DNA of 60,533 bases from Oscillospiraceae bacterium (GTDB lineage: Bacteria > Bacillota > Clostridia > Oscillospirales > Ruminococcaceae). The stretch spans positions 1 through 60,533 of the forward strand of contig JAEEIA010000026.1 in assembly GCA_016281125.1 (NCBI GenBank), in the 5' to 3' direction. The notes under the pieces were generated by a model. The model saw only the letters and a program-made list of their open reading frames with translations, searched no databases and was not told the DNA's origin. The translations under genes were made by a program, and so were the position numbers. Positions within the stretch are counted from its first letter, which is position 1; each line of letters starts with the position of its first letter. Shown here in pieces: positions 34,613 through 43,610 of this stretch.

Positions 34613-36475
34613 TCAGGAATCGGGCAGCTCCTGAATCAGCGCATAGAGCGCGAGGCCCGTTTCCGGCTTCACGCCCGCTGTTTTTGCAAGCTGCTCCGGC
34701 GTTGCCGCCTTGAGCTGTGCGCGGGTTTTGTAGGTCAGCAGCAGCTTCTGCGCCTTTTTCTCACCGATGCCGGGCACCTGCGTGAGCGTCAGCGCATAGC
34801 CTGTTTTCTTATGCTTGGTTTTCATATAGGTGACCGCATAGCGGTGAACCTCGTCCTGAATCCGCGTCAGCAGCGCAAATGCGGCTCTGCTTTCGCGCAC
34901 GGCAATCTCTCCGCCGTTTGTGGCAATGGCACGCGTCCGGTGCTTGCTGTCCTTGACCATGCCGAACAGCGGCACGGAAAGCTGCATCTCCGCAAGAATC
35001 GGCGCAATGGCCGCGACATGCGTTCTGCCGCCGTCGAGCAGAATCAGATCCGGCAGCACTGCAAATGCGTTGAGGGCTTTTGCAGTTTCGTCCTGCTCAG
35101 ACTGTGCCTTGAAATATTCCCCGAACCGCCGGCGGATGACCTCCTGCATGGCGGCATAGTCGTTCTGCTGATGCAGCTCCTTGATCGAAAAGCGGCGGTA
35201 TGCGCTTTTCAGCGGTCGGCCGTTCTCGAACACGACCATGCCCGCGACCATCGACGCCGAGGACAGATTTGAGATATCATAGGATTCAATGCGCACGGGC
35301 GGCTTTTCCAGATGCAGCGCCCTTGCAAGCTCCTCCAGCCCGAGCAGCTCGCGGCTGGTTCGTCCGGCGCGCAGCGACAGCTTTTCGCCCGCATTGTTCT
35401 TCGCCATCAGCACAAGACGGTGTCTTGCGCCCCTGACGGGCTGTTCAATCGTGACCGTGCGGCCTGCGCGGTCGGTCAGCAGTGCGCTGAGCAGCTCCGG
35501 TTCCGCAGGCATCCGCTCCACAAGGATCGTTTTCGGCAGATCCGAGCCGCTGCGGGTGCTGTAATACTGCGGGAGAAACTCGTCAAGCGGCTGCTCCGAG
35601 AGCGCCTCGGAGGAAATCGTAAACGAATTCTGGTCATAGAGCCGTCCGCTGCGGTAAATCAGCACGGAAATGACCGTCGTATCGCTGGATTCCGCCGTGC
35701 CGATCACATCCGTATCGGCGGTAACGGCATCCATGATGTCCTGCTTTTCCCCGGCGCTGCGGATCGCGGCGATGCGGTCGCGCAGGCGGGCGGCCTCCTC
35801 AAAATCGAGGCGGTCGGCAGCGGCTGTCATGCGCTGCTCCAGTGCAGTGACCGTATGGTCGCCGCCGTTCTTGATAAAGCGGAGCGCATCGCTGACGGCC
35901 TCGTCATATTCCTGTTCGGAGATGCATCCGCGGCAGACGCCCATGCACTGCCCGATATGATAGTTCAGGCAGGGGCGCTCCTTCCGGAAGCTCTCCGGGA
36001 ACGGCCGGTGACAGGTCGGCAGCCGGAACATGCGGTTCACGGCATTGACGGTCTGCCTGGCCGTGAAGCCGCTCATATACGGCCCGAGATAGGTGCCCTC
36101 TCCGTCCGCCCTCAGCTCCGCGGTGATGCGGGAATAGGGCGGCGGCGAAACCTTGATATAGTGATAGCCTTTGTCATCCTTCAGCAGGATGTTGTAGCGC
36201 GGCTTGTGCTGCTTGATCAGCGAGCATTCCAGCACCAGCGCTTCGTATTCCGAATCGGTCACGATAAAATCGTAATCGTATACCTGCGAAACCATCTGCG
36301 CAGTCTTGACCGTATGATCCGGATGATCGCGGAAATAGCTCGTCACACGGTTGCGCAGATTCTTTGCCTTGCCGATATAGATGATCTTCTCCTGCGCGTT
36401 CTTCATCAGATACACGCCGGGGGAGGTCGTCAGTGCGGCGGTTTTCCGCTGCAAATAGGGGAGTCTGGGATTCAT
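34613..36475 (-). CDS. uvrC: Excinuclease ABC subunit C
   Basis: The nuclease of nucleotide excision repair, which cuts on both sides of a lesion with UvrB. The 620-residue protein contains the GIY-YIG domain (PGVYLMKNAQEKIIYIGKAKNL, near 20), a Cys-rich segment (MGVCRGCISEQEYDEA), a UvrB-binding UVR motif (LEQRMTAAADRLDFEEAARLRDRIAA), the RNase H-like 3'-side nuclease domain (YDISNLSSASMVAGMVVF and LPDLILLDGGRTHV), and a helix-hairpin-helix (VPGIGEKKAQKLLLTY). Its start overlaps the stop of the upstream membrane protein gene as ATGA. Confidence 0.97.
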   Translation of the reverse strand: MNPRLPYLQRKTAALTTSPGVYLMKNAQEKIIYIGKAKNLRNRVTSYFRDHPDHTVKTAQMVSQVYDYDFIVTDSEYEALVLECSLIKQHKPRYNILLKDDKGYHYIKVSPPPYSRITAELRADGEGTYLGPYMSGFTARQTVNAVNRMFRLPTCHRPFPESFRKERPCLNYHIGQCMGVCRGCISEQEYDEAVSDALRFIKNGGDHTVTALEQRMTAAADRLDFEEAARLRDRIAAIRSAGEKQDIMDAVTADTDVIGTAESSDTTVISVLIYRSGRLYDQNSFTISSEALSEQPLDEFLPQYYSTRSGSDLPKTILVERMPAEPELLSALLTDRAGRTVTIEQPVRGARHRLVLMAKNNAGEKLSLRAGRTSRELLGLEELARALHLEKPPVRIESYDISNLSSASMVAGMVVFENGRPLKSAYRRFSIKELHQQNDYAAMQEVIRRRFGEYFKAQSEQDETAKALNAFAVLPDLILLDGGRTHVAAIAPILAEMQLSVPLFGMVKDSKHRTRAIATNGGEIAVRESRAAFALLTRIQDEVHRYAVTYMKTKHKKTGYALTLTQVPGIGEKKAQKLLLTYKTRAQLKAATPEQLAKTAGVKPETGLALYALIQELPDS

Positions 36476-37446
36476 GCGTCCTCGCCGTCCTCGTCATCCT
36501 CATATTCTGCGCCGCCGTCCGCATCATATTCGTCGTCGTCATCATCGTCTGCATCGGCGCCGAATTCATATTCAAACTTTTCGTCATCGTCCGTCAGCAC
36601 GATCCGCTCATCTGTCGGCGTCAGCTTGGCCTTCAGCCGTCTGAGCTTCTGCTCCAGCGTGACCGGCACCTCACGGCCGGGAATCTCGACCATGGTCGGC
36701 GTATCGGCAAACATGGTCGAGGAAATCTCCGAAACCTTTGCCTGATCGCCGTAGCAGTCAATATCCATCTCCTCCAGCGCAAGCTGCCGCACCATTGCAG
36801 AAAAGAACACGATATATCCGACCGCATTCACCAGAATGCTCGCATATACGCGGTATTCCGCAATCGCCGTCAGCATGCCCGAAAGGATGATCGCCGTGGT
36901 GATGATAACAATGGTCTGGAGCCGCCTGTTCTGCGGATCCAGCATCAGCAGAGAAAGCGAAACGCCCGCGGAAAAAATCACATGTGCGATAATGAAGAAC
37001 GTGTTTTTTCCGACCGGTGACATGAACGGAATCAGACCGAACTCATTGAGCATCAGCACGACCTCTGCCGTAATATATACGATCAGCAGCACCTTCATGA
37101 CGCCGCGGGCGCGCACGAGCCTGTCCAGCCAGACCGCGCAGACTGCGAACAGCACAAAGGCAATGGCCTCAATCGAGAACGCAATCACCTCAAACGGAAT
37201 GAAGTACGCGCCCGTTTTGGAAAAGACCGTATAGTAAATCAAAGAGATGACGATAAAAGCGATAAACAGAATATTGGCAAGCCTGCCCATTTTCATGCAG
37301 TCCATCAGGGTATAGCTGCGCGCACCGCTGTGCTCACGCTTATACTCTCTCCGGTCGCGCCATGAAAGCTCCTCCGGCGCAGTCACTCCGGAGCGTGCCT
37401 TGCGCCGGCGTTCCGTTCGTTCTGTACGCTCCTGCTTCTTTGCCAT
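36472..37446 (-). CDS. Six-TM membrane protein with an extreme acidic C-terminal tail
   Basis: A 324-residue protein. A basic cytoplasmic start (KKQERTERTERRRKARS) is followed by six hydrophobic segments between about 56 and 222, and then a cytoplasmic tail of about 100 residues. The last ~45 residues are almost all Asp and Glu with Tyr (for example EFGADADDDDDDEYDADG). It starts six bases after purD and overlaps uvrC by four bases, so it is in their transcript. I do not recognise a family; the acidic tail resembles that of the glycosyltransferase at 50083-52275. Confidence 0.75.
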   Translation of the reverse strand: MAKKQERTERTERRRKARSGVTAPEELSWRDRREYKREHSGARSYTLMDCMKMGRLANILFIAFIVISLIYYTVFSKTGAYFIPFEVIAFSIEAIAFVLFAVCAVWLDRLVRARGVMKVLLIVYITAEVVLMLNEFGLIPFMSPVGKNTFFIIAHVIFSAGVSLSLLMLDPQNRRLQTIVIITTAIILSGMLTAIAEYRVYASILVNAVGYIVFFSAMVRQLALEEMDIDCYGDQAKVSEISSTMFADTPTMVEIPGREVPVTLEQKLRRLKAKLTPTDERIVLTDDDEKFEYEFGADADDDDDDEYDADGGAEYEDDEDGEDA

Positions 37447-37452
37447 TGCGGA

Positions 37453-38736
37453 TTACTTCTTTGCGGCCAGTGCCCGCTGTCCGATGTCGCGGCGGTAATG
37501 CACCTGATCGAATGTCACCTTTGCGGCTGCACAGTATGCGGCATCCAGCGCATCCTTCAGCTTGTCGCCGGATGCAGTGATGCCGAGCACACGGCCGCCT
37601 GCCGTCAGGAATTTGCCGTCCTCAGAGAGCTTCGTGCCTGCGTGATATACCGCAGCACCGGCAAGCTGCCCCTTTTCGTCCAGACCGGTAATCTCCTTGC
37701 CGGTTTCATATTTTTCCGGATACCCGCCGCTTGCGAGAATGACGCATGCGCAGGCGCCGCTTTTCCACTGAATCGGGAGGTTTTCCAGCGTGCAGCTCTC
37801 GACTGCATCCATGATTTCGAGCAGATCGGTTTTCAGCATCGGCAGCACGACCTGCGTTTCCGGATCTCCGAAGCGGCAGTTGTACTCAATGACCTTCGGG
37901 CCGTTCGGCGTGAGCATCAGGCCGAAGTACAGGCAGCCGCGGAAGGTGCGGTTTTCGCCGTTCATCGCGTGCATGGTCGGCAGGAAGATTTCCCGCATAC
38001 ACTGCTCCGCAATTTCCCTGGTATAGTAAGGATTCGGGGAAACAGTGCCCATACCGCCGGTATTCTTGCCGCGGTCGCCGTCCAGCGCGCGCTTGTGATC
38101 CATCGAGGAAATCATCGGCACAACGGTTTCGCCGTCGGTAAATGCCAGCACGGAAACCTCCGGGCCGGTCAGGAATTCCTCGACCACCAGCCGGGAACCG
38201 CTCTCTCCGAAGATTTTGTCCTCCATGATTGAGCGCACGGCATCTGCAGCCTCCTGCTCGGACTGTGCGATGATCACGCCCTTGCCGAGTGCAAGGCCGT
38301 CCGCCTTGACAACGGTCGGATAGGTATTCTCCTTACGGATATATGCCATCGCCTTTTCCGCATCGTCAAAGACCTCATATTTCGCGGTCGGGATGCCGTA
38401 TTTCTTCATCAGGTTCTTGGAAAAGACCTTGCTGCCCTCGATGACCGCAGCAGCCTTTGACGGCCCGAACACCTTGAAGCCGTTTGCACGCATCACATCC
38501 GCCATGCCGAGCACCAGCGGATCGTCCGGTGCGACGAATACCCAATCCACGGCGAGCTTTTTTGCAAGCTCCAGCATCCCGTCCAGATCGGTCGCCTTGA
38601 CAGGATAGCATTCGGCATATTTTGCAATGCCGCCGTTGCCCGGTGCGCAGTAGAGTTCCGTGACCAGCGGGGACTCCGCCAGCTTCATGACAATGGCGTG
38701 CTCTCTGCCGCCGCCGCCGACTACCAGTATTTTCAT
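37453..38736 (-). CDS. purD: Phosphoribosylamine-glycine ligase (GAR synthetase)
   Basis: Joins glycine to phosphoribosylamine with ATP, the second step of purine synthesis. The 427-residue protein opens KILVVGGGGREHAI, has PDDPLVLGMAD, the ATP-grasp segments KADGLALGKGVIIAQ and EEFLTGPEVSVLAF, DHKRALDGDRGKNTGGMG, and YNCRFGDPETQVVLP. Its ATG follows AAAGGAATC. It is followed without a gap by a membrane protein gene and lies downstream of the histidine phosphatase gene in the purine run. Confidence 0.96.
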   Translation of the reverse strand: MKILVVGGGGREHAIVMKLAESPLVTELYCAPGNGGIAKYAECYPVKATDLDGMLELAKKLAVDWVFVAPDDPLVLGMADVMRANGFKVFGPSKAAAVIEGSKVFSKNLMKKYGIPTAKYEVFDDAEKAMAYIRKENTYPTVVKADGLALGKGVIIAQSEQEAADAVRSIMEDKIFGESGSRLVVEEFLTGPEVSVLAFTDGETVVPMISSMDHKRALDGDRGKNTGGMGTVSPNPYYTREIAEQCMREIFLPTMHAMNGENRTFRGCLYFGLMLTPNGPKVIEYNCRFGDPETQVVLPMLKTDLLEIMDAVESCTLENLPIQWKSGACACVILASGGYPEKYETGKEITGLDEKGQLAGAAVYHAGTKLSEDGKFLTAGGRVLGITASGDKLKDALDAAYCAAAKVTFDQVHYRRDIGQRALAAKK

Positions 38737-38757
38737 ATGTTTATGATTCCTTTCGAT

Positions 38758-38821
38758 AGAGGTATCTCCGGTGGAAGATTGGTTCCCGCACCCGCGGGGG
38801 CTGTATCGGTCCGGAGGGAGC
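38758..38821. repeat. GGTATC-type repeat, partial copy D
   Basis: GGTATCTCCGGTGGA at the left is followed by a GC-rich hairpin-bearing stretch up to the stop codon of the histidine phosphatase gene. It is a degenerate copy between that gene and purD. Confidence 0.4.
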
Positions 38822-39403
38822 TTATCCCTCTGATTCCTGTGTATTCAGCGCCCGGATCATCTCCGGCGTCAGCTCCATGATCTCGCAGAAGCGAATTTTC
38901 GGGAGCGACGGCTGATCCGTCAGCGCGCGCATGATGCCGCCGTGACAGACAATCAGCAGCGTTTCCAGATCGGTACGCGCCAGATAGGGGAGGATGGCCT
39001 CCCGCGCGCGTTTCCGCATACTCGCGTGGGTTTCCCAGTCCGGGAATCTGTCCTGCGGGGTATGCACACCGGCATTGCGCATATACTCATGCCAGCTTTC
39101 CTTAATATCCGCATGGGATGCTGCGGAATAATCCGTGCGCGGCAGCCATTCATACAGGCCGACCGCAATTTCCAGTGGCCTGTCAATCCGCCTGGAAACA
39201 ATCGCCGCGGTTTGCAGCGCACGGGGATAGGGAGAGGAAACAATCAGATCCGTTTTCTGAATGCGGGGATCCTTCGCGGCTTCCTCCGCCTGCTGAATCC
39301 CCTCCGGCGTCAGCTGTCCCAGCTCGGCGCCCATGCCCGGCAGCCCGAGCGCGACAGTATCGCGGTAGGTCGGCTCGCCGTGGCGCATCAAGTATACGGT
39401 CAT
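38822..39403 (-). CDS. Histidine phosphatase family protein
   Basis: A 193-residue member of the phosphoglycerate-mutase-like phosphatases. It has the catalytic RHG (MTVYLMRHGEP, His8), the substrate loop SSPYPRALQTA, and the second His in IVCHGGIM. The ATG at 39403 is used because AGGAG sits nine bases before it; earlier in-frame ATGs overlap that site. Family members dephosphorylate sugar phosphates, cobalamin precursors or nucleotides; the substrate here is unknown. It lies between the AICAR transformylase gene and purD. Confidence 0.87.
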   Translation of the reverse strand: MTVYLMRHGEPTYRDTVALGLPGMGAELGQLTPEGIQQAEEAAKDPRIQKTDLIVSSPYPRALQTAAIVSRRIDRPLEIAVGLYEWLPRTDYSAASHADIKESWHEYMRNAGVHTPQDRFPDWETHASMRKRAREAILPYLARTDLETLLIVCHGGIMRALTDQPSLPKIRFCEIMELTPEMIRALNTQESEG

Positions 39404-39443
39404 TGCCATCATCTCCTGCAGCATTCATTTGTTCTGCCTTCGG

Positions 39444-39534
39444 TATATTTATATTGGGGCTCCGCCCCAAACCCCGCCCAAGGGACGCGTCCCTCTGGCA
39501 GGGGCGTGGGGGCAGCGCCCCCACTATCAATTCA
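39444..39534. repeat. GGTATC-family repeat, copy E
   Basis: It has the family's GGGGCTCCGCCCC, AGGGACGCGTCCCT and GGGGGCAGCGCCCCC hairpins. The family's GATGAATTGAT motif runs across the stop codon of the AICAR transformylase gene. Confidence 0.55.
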
Positions 39535-40719
39535 TCAGTGGTGGAACAGACGGAGGCCGCAGAAGGCCATTGCGATGCCGTACTTATTGCACTGCTCGAT
39601 GACGAGGTCATCTCTGATCGAGCCGCCCGGCTCAACGATATACTTGACGCCGCTCTTATAAGCGCGGTCGATATTGTCCGGGAACGGGAAGAACGCATCG
39701 GAGCCGAGGCAGACATCAGTATTCTTTGCGATCCATGCCTGACGCTCCTCCTTCGTAAAGACCGGCGGCTTCTCGGTGAACACGCGCTCCCACTCGCCGT
39801 CTGCGAGGATGTCCATATAATCCTCACCGATATAGAGGTCGATTGCGTTGTCGCGGTCGGGGCGCTTGATGTCATCGCGGAACGGCAGGCTGAGCACCTG
39901 CGGCGCCTGACGGAGCCACCAGTTATCCGCCTTGGTACCCGCAAGTCTGGTGCAGTGAATTCTGGACTGCTGACCTGCGCCGATACCGATGGCCTGACCG
40001 TCCTTGACATAGCAGACGGAATTGGACTGCGTATATTTCAGCGTAATCAGGGAGATAATCAGGTCGAATTTCTTGTCGTCCGGAATCTCCTTGTTATTCG
40101 TGACGATGTTGGAGAGCATGGTTTCCTCATTGATTGCGAGGTCGTTTCTGCCCTGCTCAAAGGTCACGCCGAACACTTCCTTATGCTCCACCTTCGGCGG
40201 CTCATAGTTCGGATCAATCTGCACGATATTGTAATTGCCCTTGCGCTTGGTCTTGAGGATTTCGAGCGCCTCCGCAGAATAGCCCGGCGCGATGATGCCG
40301 TCAGAAACCTCGCGTGCAATCAGGGTTGCAGTGATCGCGTCGCACTCATCGGAAAGAGAAATCCAGTCGCCGAAGCTGGACATTCTGTCCGCGCCTCTTG
40401 CTCTTGCGTATGCACAGGCCAGCGGAGAGAGCTCTCCGAGGTCGTCCACAAAGTAGATCTTTTTGAGCGTATCGGAAAGCGGTCTGCCGATTGCGGCGCC
40501 CGCCGGGGAAACATGCTTGAACGAGGTTGCAGCAGGCATACCGGTTGCAGCCTTGAGCTCGCGGACGAGCTGCCAGCCGTTGAATGCATCCAGCAGATTG
40601 ATATAGCCGGGATTGCCGGAAAGCACCGTGATCGGCAGTGCGCTGCCGTCATTCATATAGATTCTTGCAGGCTTCTGGTTCGGGTTGCATCCGTATTTCA
40701 AAAGACGTTCGGTTTCCAT
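39535..40719 (-). CDS. purH: AICAR transformylase, stand-alone (PurH transformylase domain only)
   Basis: Formylates AICAR with 10-formyl-tetrahydrofolate, the next-to-last step to IMP. The 394-residue protein corresponds to the C-terminal part of bifunctional PurH: KYGCNPNQKPARIYM, the catalytic SFKHVSPAGAA, SFGDWISLSDECD, KYTQSNSVCYVKDGQAIGIGAGQQSR and SDAFFPFPDNIDRA. The IMP cyclohydrolase (MGS-like) domain is absent; that activity is probably supplied by the PurO-like gene two genes upstream. The ATG at 40719 follows AAAGGAAG. Confidence 0.94.
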   Translation of the reverse strand: METERLLKYGCNPNQKPARIYMNDGSALPITVLSGNPGYINLLDAFNGWQLVRELKAATGMPAATSFKHVSPAGAAIGRPLSDTLKKIYFVDDLGELSPLACAYARARGADRMSSFGDWISLSDECDAITATLIAREVSDGIIAPGYSAEALEILKTKRKGNYNIVQIDPNYEPPKVEHKEVFGVTFEQGRNDLAINEETMLSNIVTNNKEIPDDKKFDLIISLITLKYTQSNSVCYVKDGQAIGIGAGQQSRIHCTRLAGTKADNWWLRQAPQVLSLPFRDDIKRPDRDNAIDLYIGEDYMDILADGEWERVFTEKPPVFTKEERQAWIAKNTDVCLGSDAFFPFPDNIDRAYKSGVKYIVEPGGSIRDDLVIEQCNKYGIAMAFCGLRLFHH

Positions 40720-40764
40720 GATATACTTCCTTTCCAATCAAAAAGCAGTTTTCCGGTCAGCGCA

Positions 40765-41700
40765 TCATCCGAACAGTGCGCCGAGCAGGCCGCCGGATTG
40801 TTTTTTCTCCGGCTTTTTATAGTCATAGCCGCCATTCGGCTGACTGTGATTCAGATAAATGGACGGATAATCGGCATCGCCCTCAAAGCAGTGCTCCGTA
40901 TCGACATGGCAGCTGACGCCGTTCACGCGCTTATAGAGGTGCTCGTCCGAAGGGTACTGCCCCTCCGGCTTGAATCCGTTCTGCATCAGCACCTGCCGGT
41001 ACTGCTTCACGGCATTCTGTGCAGCGACAGGCGTCACCAGTCTGACGCTGAAGCACCATGTTTCCGTATCGGTATCCGGTATCAGATCCAGTCCCATCCC
41101 GGAGCCGCCGCAGCTCCAGACCGGAAAGTCCGGCAGCTTTTCCGCCCATGCTTTCAGCACTGCGGCATCCGCCTCCGCAGCCGCCTGCTCTGCCAGCACG
41201 GCCGCCGGGAGCTTTTCCCCGCAGCCGGAGCAGAACCGCGTACCCGGTTCATTCTGACGGCCGCATTTTGCACATTTCGCGCCGTCCGCAACGGTCATAT
41301 CCGGCAGCTTTTCGCCGCAGGACGGACAGAAGTCCTTGTCCGCAGAGGCGGCCTCGCCGCATTTCGGACAGATCTTCACATTCTCGGCGGCGTGCTGTAC
41401 AAATCCGCCGAACAGAGAGTTCAGCGCGCCGAATGCCGCCTGCATCTCCTCTTTCGAGGGCATTTCGGCAGGGCCGGAGGCGGCCTTTGCAGCTTCCGCG
41501 GATTCCGCCGTCTGACCGGTAGCGTCTGCGGTCTGGTTCAGTGCATTTGCGGTCTGCGTGACCGCATCCGCCGCCTGATGCACCGCGTTCGCCGCGATTT
41601 CATCCGCTTTGGGCTGCACCGCTTTTTTCACGGCCTCGCTGACAGCATTGCTGACTGCGCCGCTGACAGCATCCTTCATCAGTTTATCAAACAGTCCCAT
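40765..41700 (-). CDS. Zinc-ribbon protein in the purine run, function unknown
   Basis: A 311-residue protein. Residues about 1-75 are a long Ala/Gln/Asp-rich amphipathic helix region (VSGAVSNAVSEAVKKAVQ). Two double-Cys zinc ribbons follow at about 110-128 (CPKCGEAASADKDFCPSCG) and 142-160 (CAKCGRQNEPGTRFCSGCG). The rest (about 165-311) is an alpha/beta domain ending in a Lys/Gly-rich tail. There is no signal peptide. It starts after AGGAGT between the PurO-like and PurH genes. I cannot name its role; zinc-ribbon proteins of this kind are common and unlinked to purines. Confidence 0.75.
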   Translation of the reverse strand: MGLFDKLMKDAVSGAVSNAVSEAVKKAVQPKADEIAANAVHQAADAVTQTANALNQTADATGQTAESAEAAKAASGPAEMPSKEEMQAAFGALNSLFGGFVQHAAENVKICPKCGEAASADKDFCPSCGEKLPDMTVADGAKCAKCGRQNEPGTRFCSGCGEKLPAAVLAEQAAAEADAAVLKAWAEKLPDFPVWSCGGSGMGLDLIPDTDTETWCFSVRLVTPVAAQNAVKQYRQVLMQNGFKPEGQYPSDEHLYKRVNGVSCHVDTEHCFEGDADYPSIYLNHSQPNGGYDYKKPEKKQSGGLLGALFG

Positions 41701-41786
41701 AGGTCATACTCCTATCAGTTCCGGAAAAGAGGTTTTGTGAATGAGGCATACGGGATTTGCTGATTCTGTCCGCCGTATCTGTCAGA

Positions 41787-42503
41787 TCATTTTGTATAAC
41801 GGTTGATGATGCGTGTTTCCGCGCTGTTGTCCTGCGGGTCGATATACCGCACAAACAGGGAAATCTTATTGTCCGCATTCAGGCTGTTCCAGAGCATCTC
41901 TGCAAACGCGTCGATGTCGTCCGGAATCTCCACCAGCTTCGGCTCACCCTTGAAGCTCGGCAGCGGATTGCCGTCACCGACATAGGTATGGATGAAGTGT
42001 CCCTGCCCTGCGAGCGGCTTCTCGTAAGTGAAGGTGAAGCGCTGGCAGGACTCCGGATTGCCCTCTGCGGATTTCAGAATGGACAGCGCATAGTTGAACG
42101 CGCCCTTTTCGCAGCGGATGATGCCGGAGATGCGGGGCGTAAAGTTCGGATCGTCCGGTTCAAATTTGCGGGAGCGCAGGCTCTGCTCAAACGTGAACTG
42201 ATGATCCATGCCATCATAGATCGTATCGGTCTGGTCGCCGTTTGTGACAATCGTCTTATTGCCGAGCACGCGCACCGGCGAATAGATGATCAACGACGGA
42301 TCGGTACATTTGGACTCGTCAAATGCCTGTGTCTTGAGGCCGTCGCCGTCCGCCACAAAAATGCGGTTGCGGGAATTCTCGCTTCTGCCCATGATGAAAT
42401 ACGCCGCAACGGCATGCTTGCCGTCCGCCGAGCGTCCGAGGACGATGCCTCTGCCGGGATAGCTGTTTCCCTTGAGTTCCTGTTCCAGTGAGATCATAGC
42501 CAT
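41787..42503 (-). CDS. purO: PurO-type IMP cyclohydrolase
   Basis: Would close the purine ring, converting FAICAR to IMP. The 238-residue protein belongs to the archaeal PurO-like family (PF07826): NSYPGRGIVLGRSADGKHAVAAYF, MGRSENSRNRIF, DPSLIIYSPVRVL, TNGDQTDTIYDGM, and PRISGI match bacterial members that I recall. It is a different fold from the PurH cyclohydrolase domain, which is missing here. The ATG at 42503 follows AGGAGG by eight bases. It shares the transcript with the stand-alone AICAR transformylase gene. Confidence 0.85.
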   Translation of the reverse strand: MAMISLEQELKGNSYPGRGIVLGRSADGKHAVAAYFIMGRSENSRNRIFVADGDGLKTQAFDESKCTDPSLIIYSPVRVLGNKTIVTNGDQTDTIYDGMDHQFTFEQSLRSRKFEPDDPNFTPRISGIIRCEKGAFNYALSILKSAEGNPESCQRFTFTYEKPLAGQGHFIHTYVGDGNPLPSFKGEPKLVEIPDDIDAFAEMLWNSLNADNKISLFVRYIDPQDNSAETRIINRYTK

Positions 42504-42557
42504 AATGATTTCCTCCTGTTTGATTTCAGTATATGCATACCGCATAATGATCTGTAT

Positions 42558-43610
42558 TTATTCCGTCAGCGCCTTCTGATAGAATGCCTCGATCCGTTCC
42601 AGCAGCGGTTCATTGACCGCGCGGAACAGCGCCTTGTCCGCATCAGAGCTGTGCGTATTGCTGAACATGCCGAGCAGCTCCTCCTGCGATTCAGAGCTGT
42701 CCGGATACAGCGCCTTCACATACCGGTTGCATTCCTCGCTGTGGAAATAGTCGTTGTGATGCGAAAAATCGCCGGAGATCGTTTCGTATTCCGCATACGG
42801 ATCCGTGATTCTGTCCTGCTGCGAAATAATGCCGAGGCTGTACAGCACGAACGCATCCGATTCGCCGTGAACCGCAAGGAACGGAATGTTCGCTTTGTTG
42901 ATGCCGTCCACCGCGTTCAGTCCGGCATATTTGCCGAACACCAATTTATTGTACAGCGCCGCAAACGGGCGGAACAGCTTTGCGCCGGTCTTTCCGACAA
43001 CGTTCACGGCACCCTGATTCAGCATCCCGAGCGGATCGGCGTATCCCGAAAGCGAAACCGCCGCTTTGACGTCATGGTCAAAATTCAGCACGCCGCCGAC
43101 GGCAAAGCCGCCCCAGCTGTGTCCCAGCAGCACCTTCGGCATATGTTTCAGCCGCGGATCCTGCTCCGCAAAGCTGAGTGCGCTGTCCAGATCCAGCGCC
43201 GACTGCACCAGCCCGACCGACGAATCGCCGGGGCTGTCGCCGGAGCCCGCCGCATCGTATGCAAACACGCACCATCCGCGGTCCACGAACCAGCAGAGCT
43301 GATTCACATACGCCTCATGCCCGGAGCCGATACCGTGTGCGAACACAATCAGCTTATCGGTATGTTCCGCGCCGTAGATCCAGCCCTTCAGCATGAGATC
43401 CCCGGACGGAAATGCGACCTCCTCCCGCGGATACGCCGCCGCAAAGGCCGGATACCAGCCGAATGCGGTATTGACGGAGCTGCGGTCGGGGGGATAATCC
43501 CCGCGGCGGAACTGATCCTTCATCAGCAGCGCGGTGACGCCCATCAGCGCGGCAAAGAGCACCGCCGCACCGCCGGTCACACCGGCTGCAATTTTCGTCC
43601 GCTTTTTCAC
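42558..43610 (-). CDS. Alpha/beta hydrolase, membrane-anchored or secreted
   Basis: A 350-residue protein. The N-terminus (KKRTKIAAGVTGGAAVLFAALMGVTALL) is a signal-anchor or signal peptide. The hydrolase core has GSGDSP, the nucleophile elbow GHSWGG, the acid residue in VHGESD, and a late His in FSHHNDYFH. The oxyanion motif is AHGIGSG. It probably acts on the outer side of the membrane; its ester or amide substrate is not evident. The start overlaps the purN stop codon by four bases, and the gene sits inside the purine run for no clear reason. Confidence 0.83.
   Translation of the reverse strand: MKKRTKIAAGVTGGAAVLFAALMGVTALLMKDQFRRGDYPPDRSSVNTAFGWYPAFAAAYPREEVAFPSGDLMLKGWIYGAEHTDKLIVFAHGIGSGHEAYVNQLCWFVDRGWCVFAYDAAGSGDSPGDSSVGLVQSALDLDSALSFAEQDPRLKHMPKVLLGHSWGGFAVGGVLNFDHDVKAAVSLSGYADPLGMLNQGAVNVVGKTGAKLFRPFAALYNKLVFGKYAGLNAVDGINKANIPFLAVHGESDAFVLYSLGIISQQDRITDPYAEYETISGDFSHHNDYFHSEECNRYVKALYPDSSESQEELLGMFSNTHSSDADKALFRAVNEPLLERIEAFYQKALTE

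Noticed and set aside
39118-41763. 881-codon open frame opposite the AICAR transformylase and zinc-ribbon genes
   Set aside because: It is antisense to well-supported genes and has no recognisable domain.
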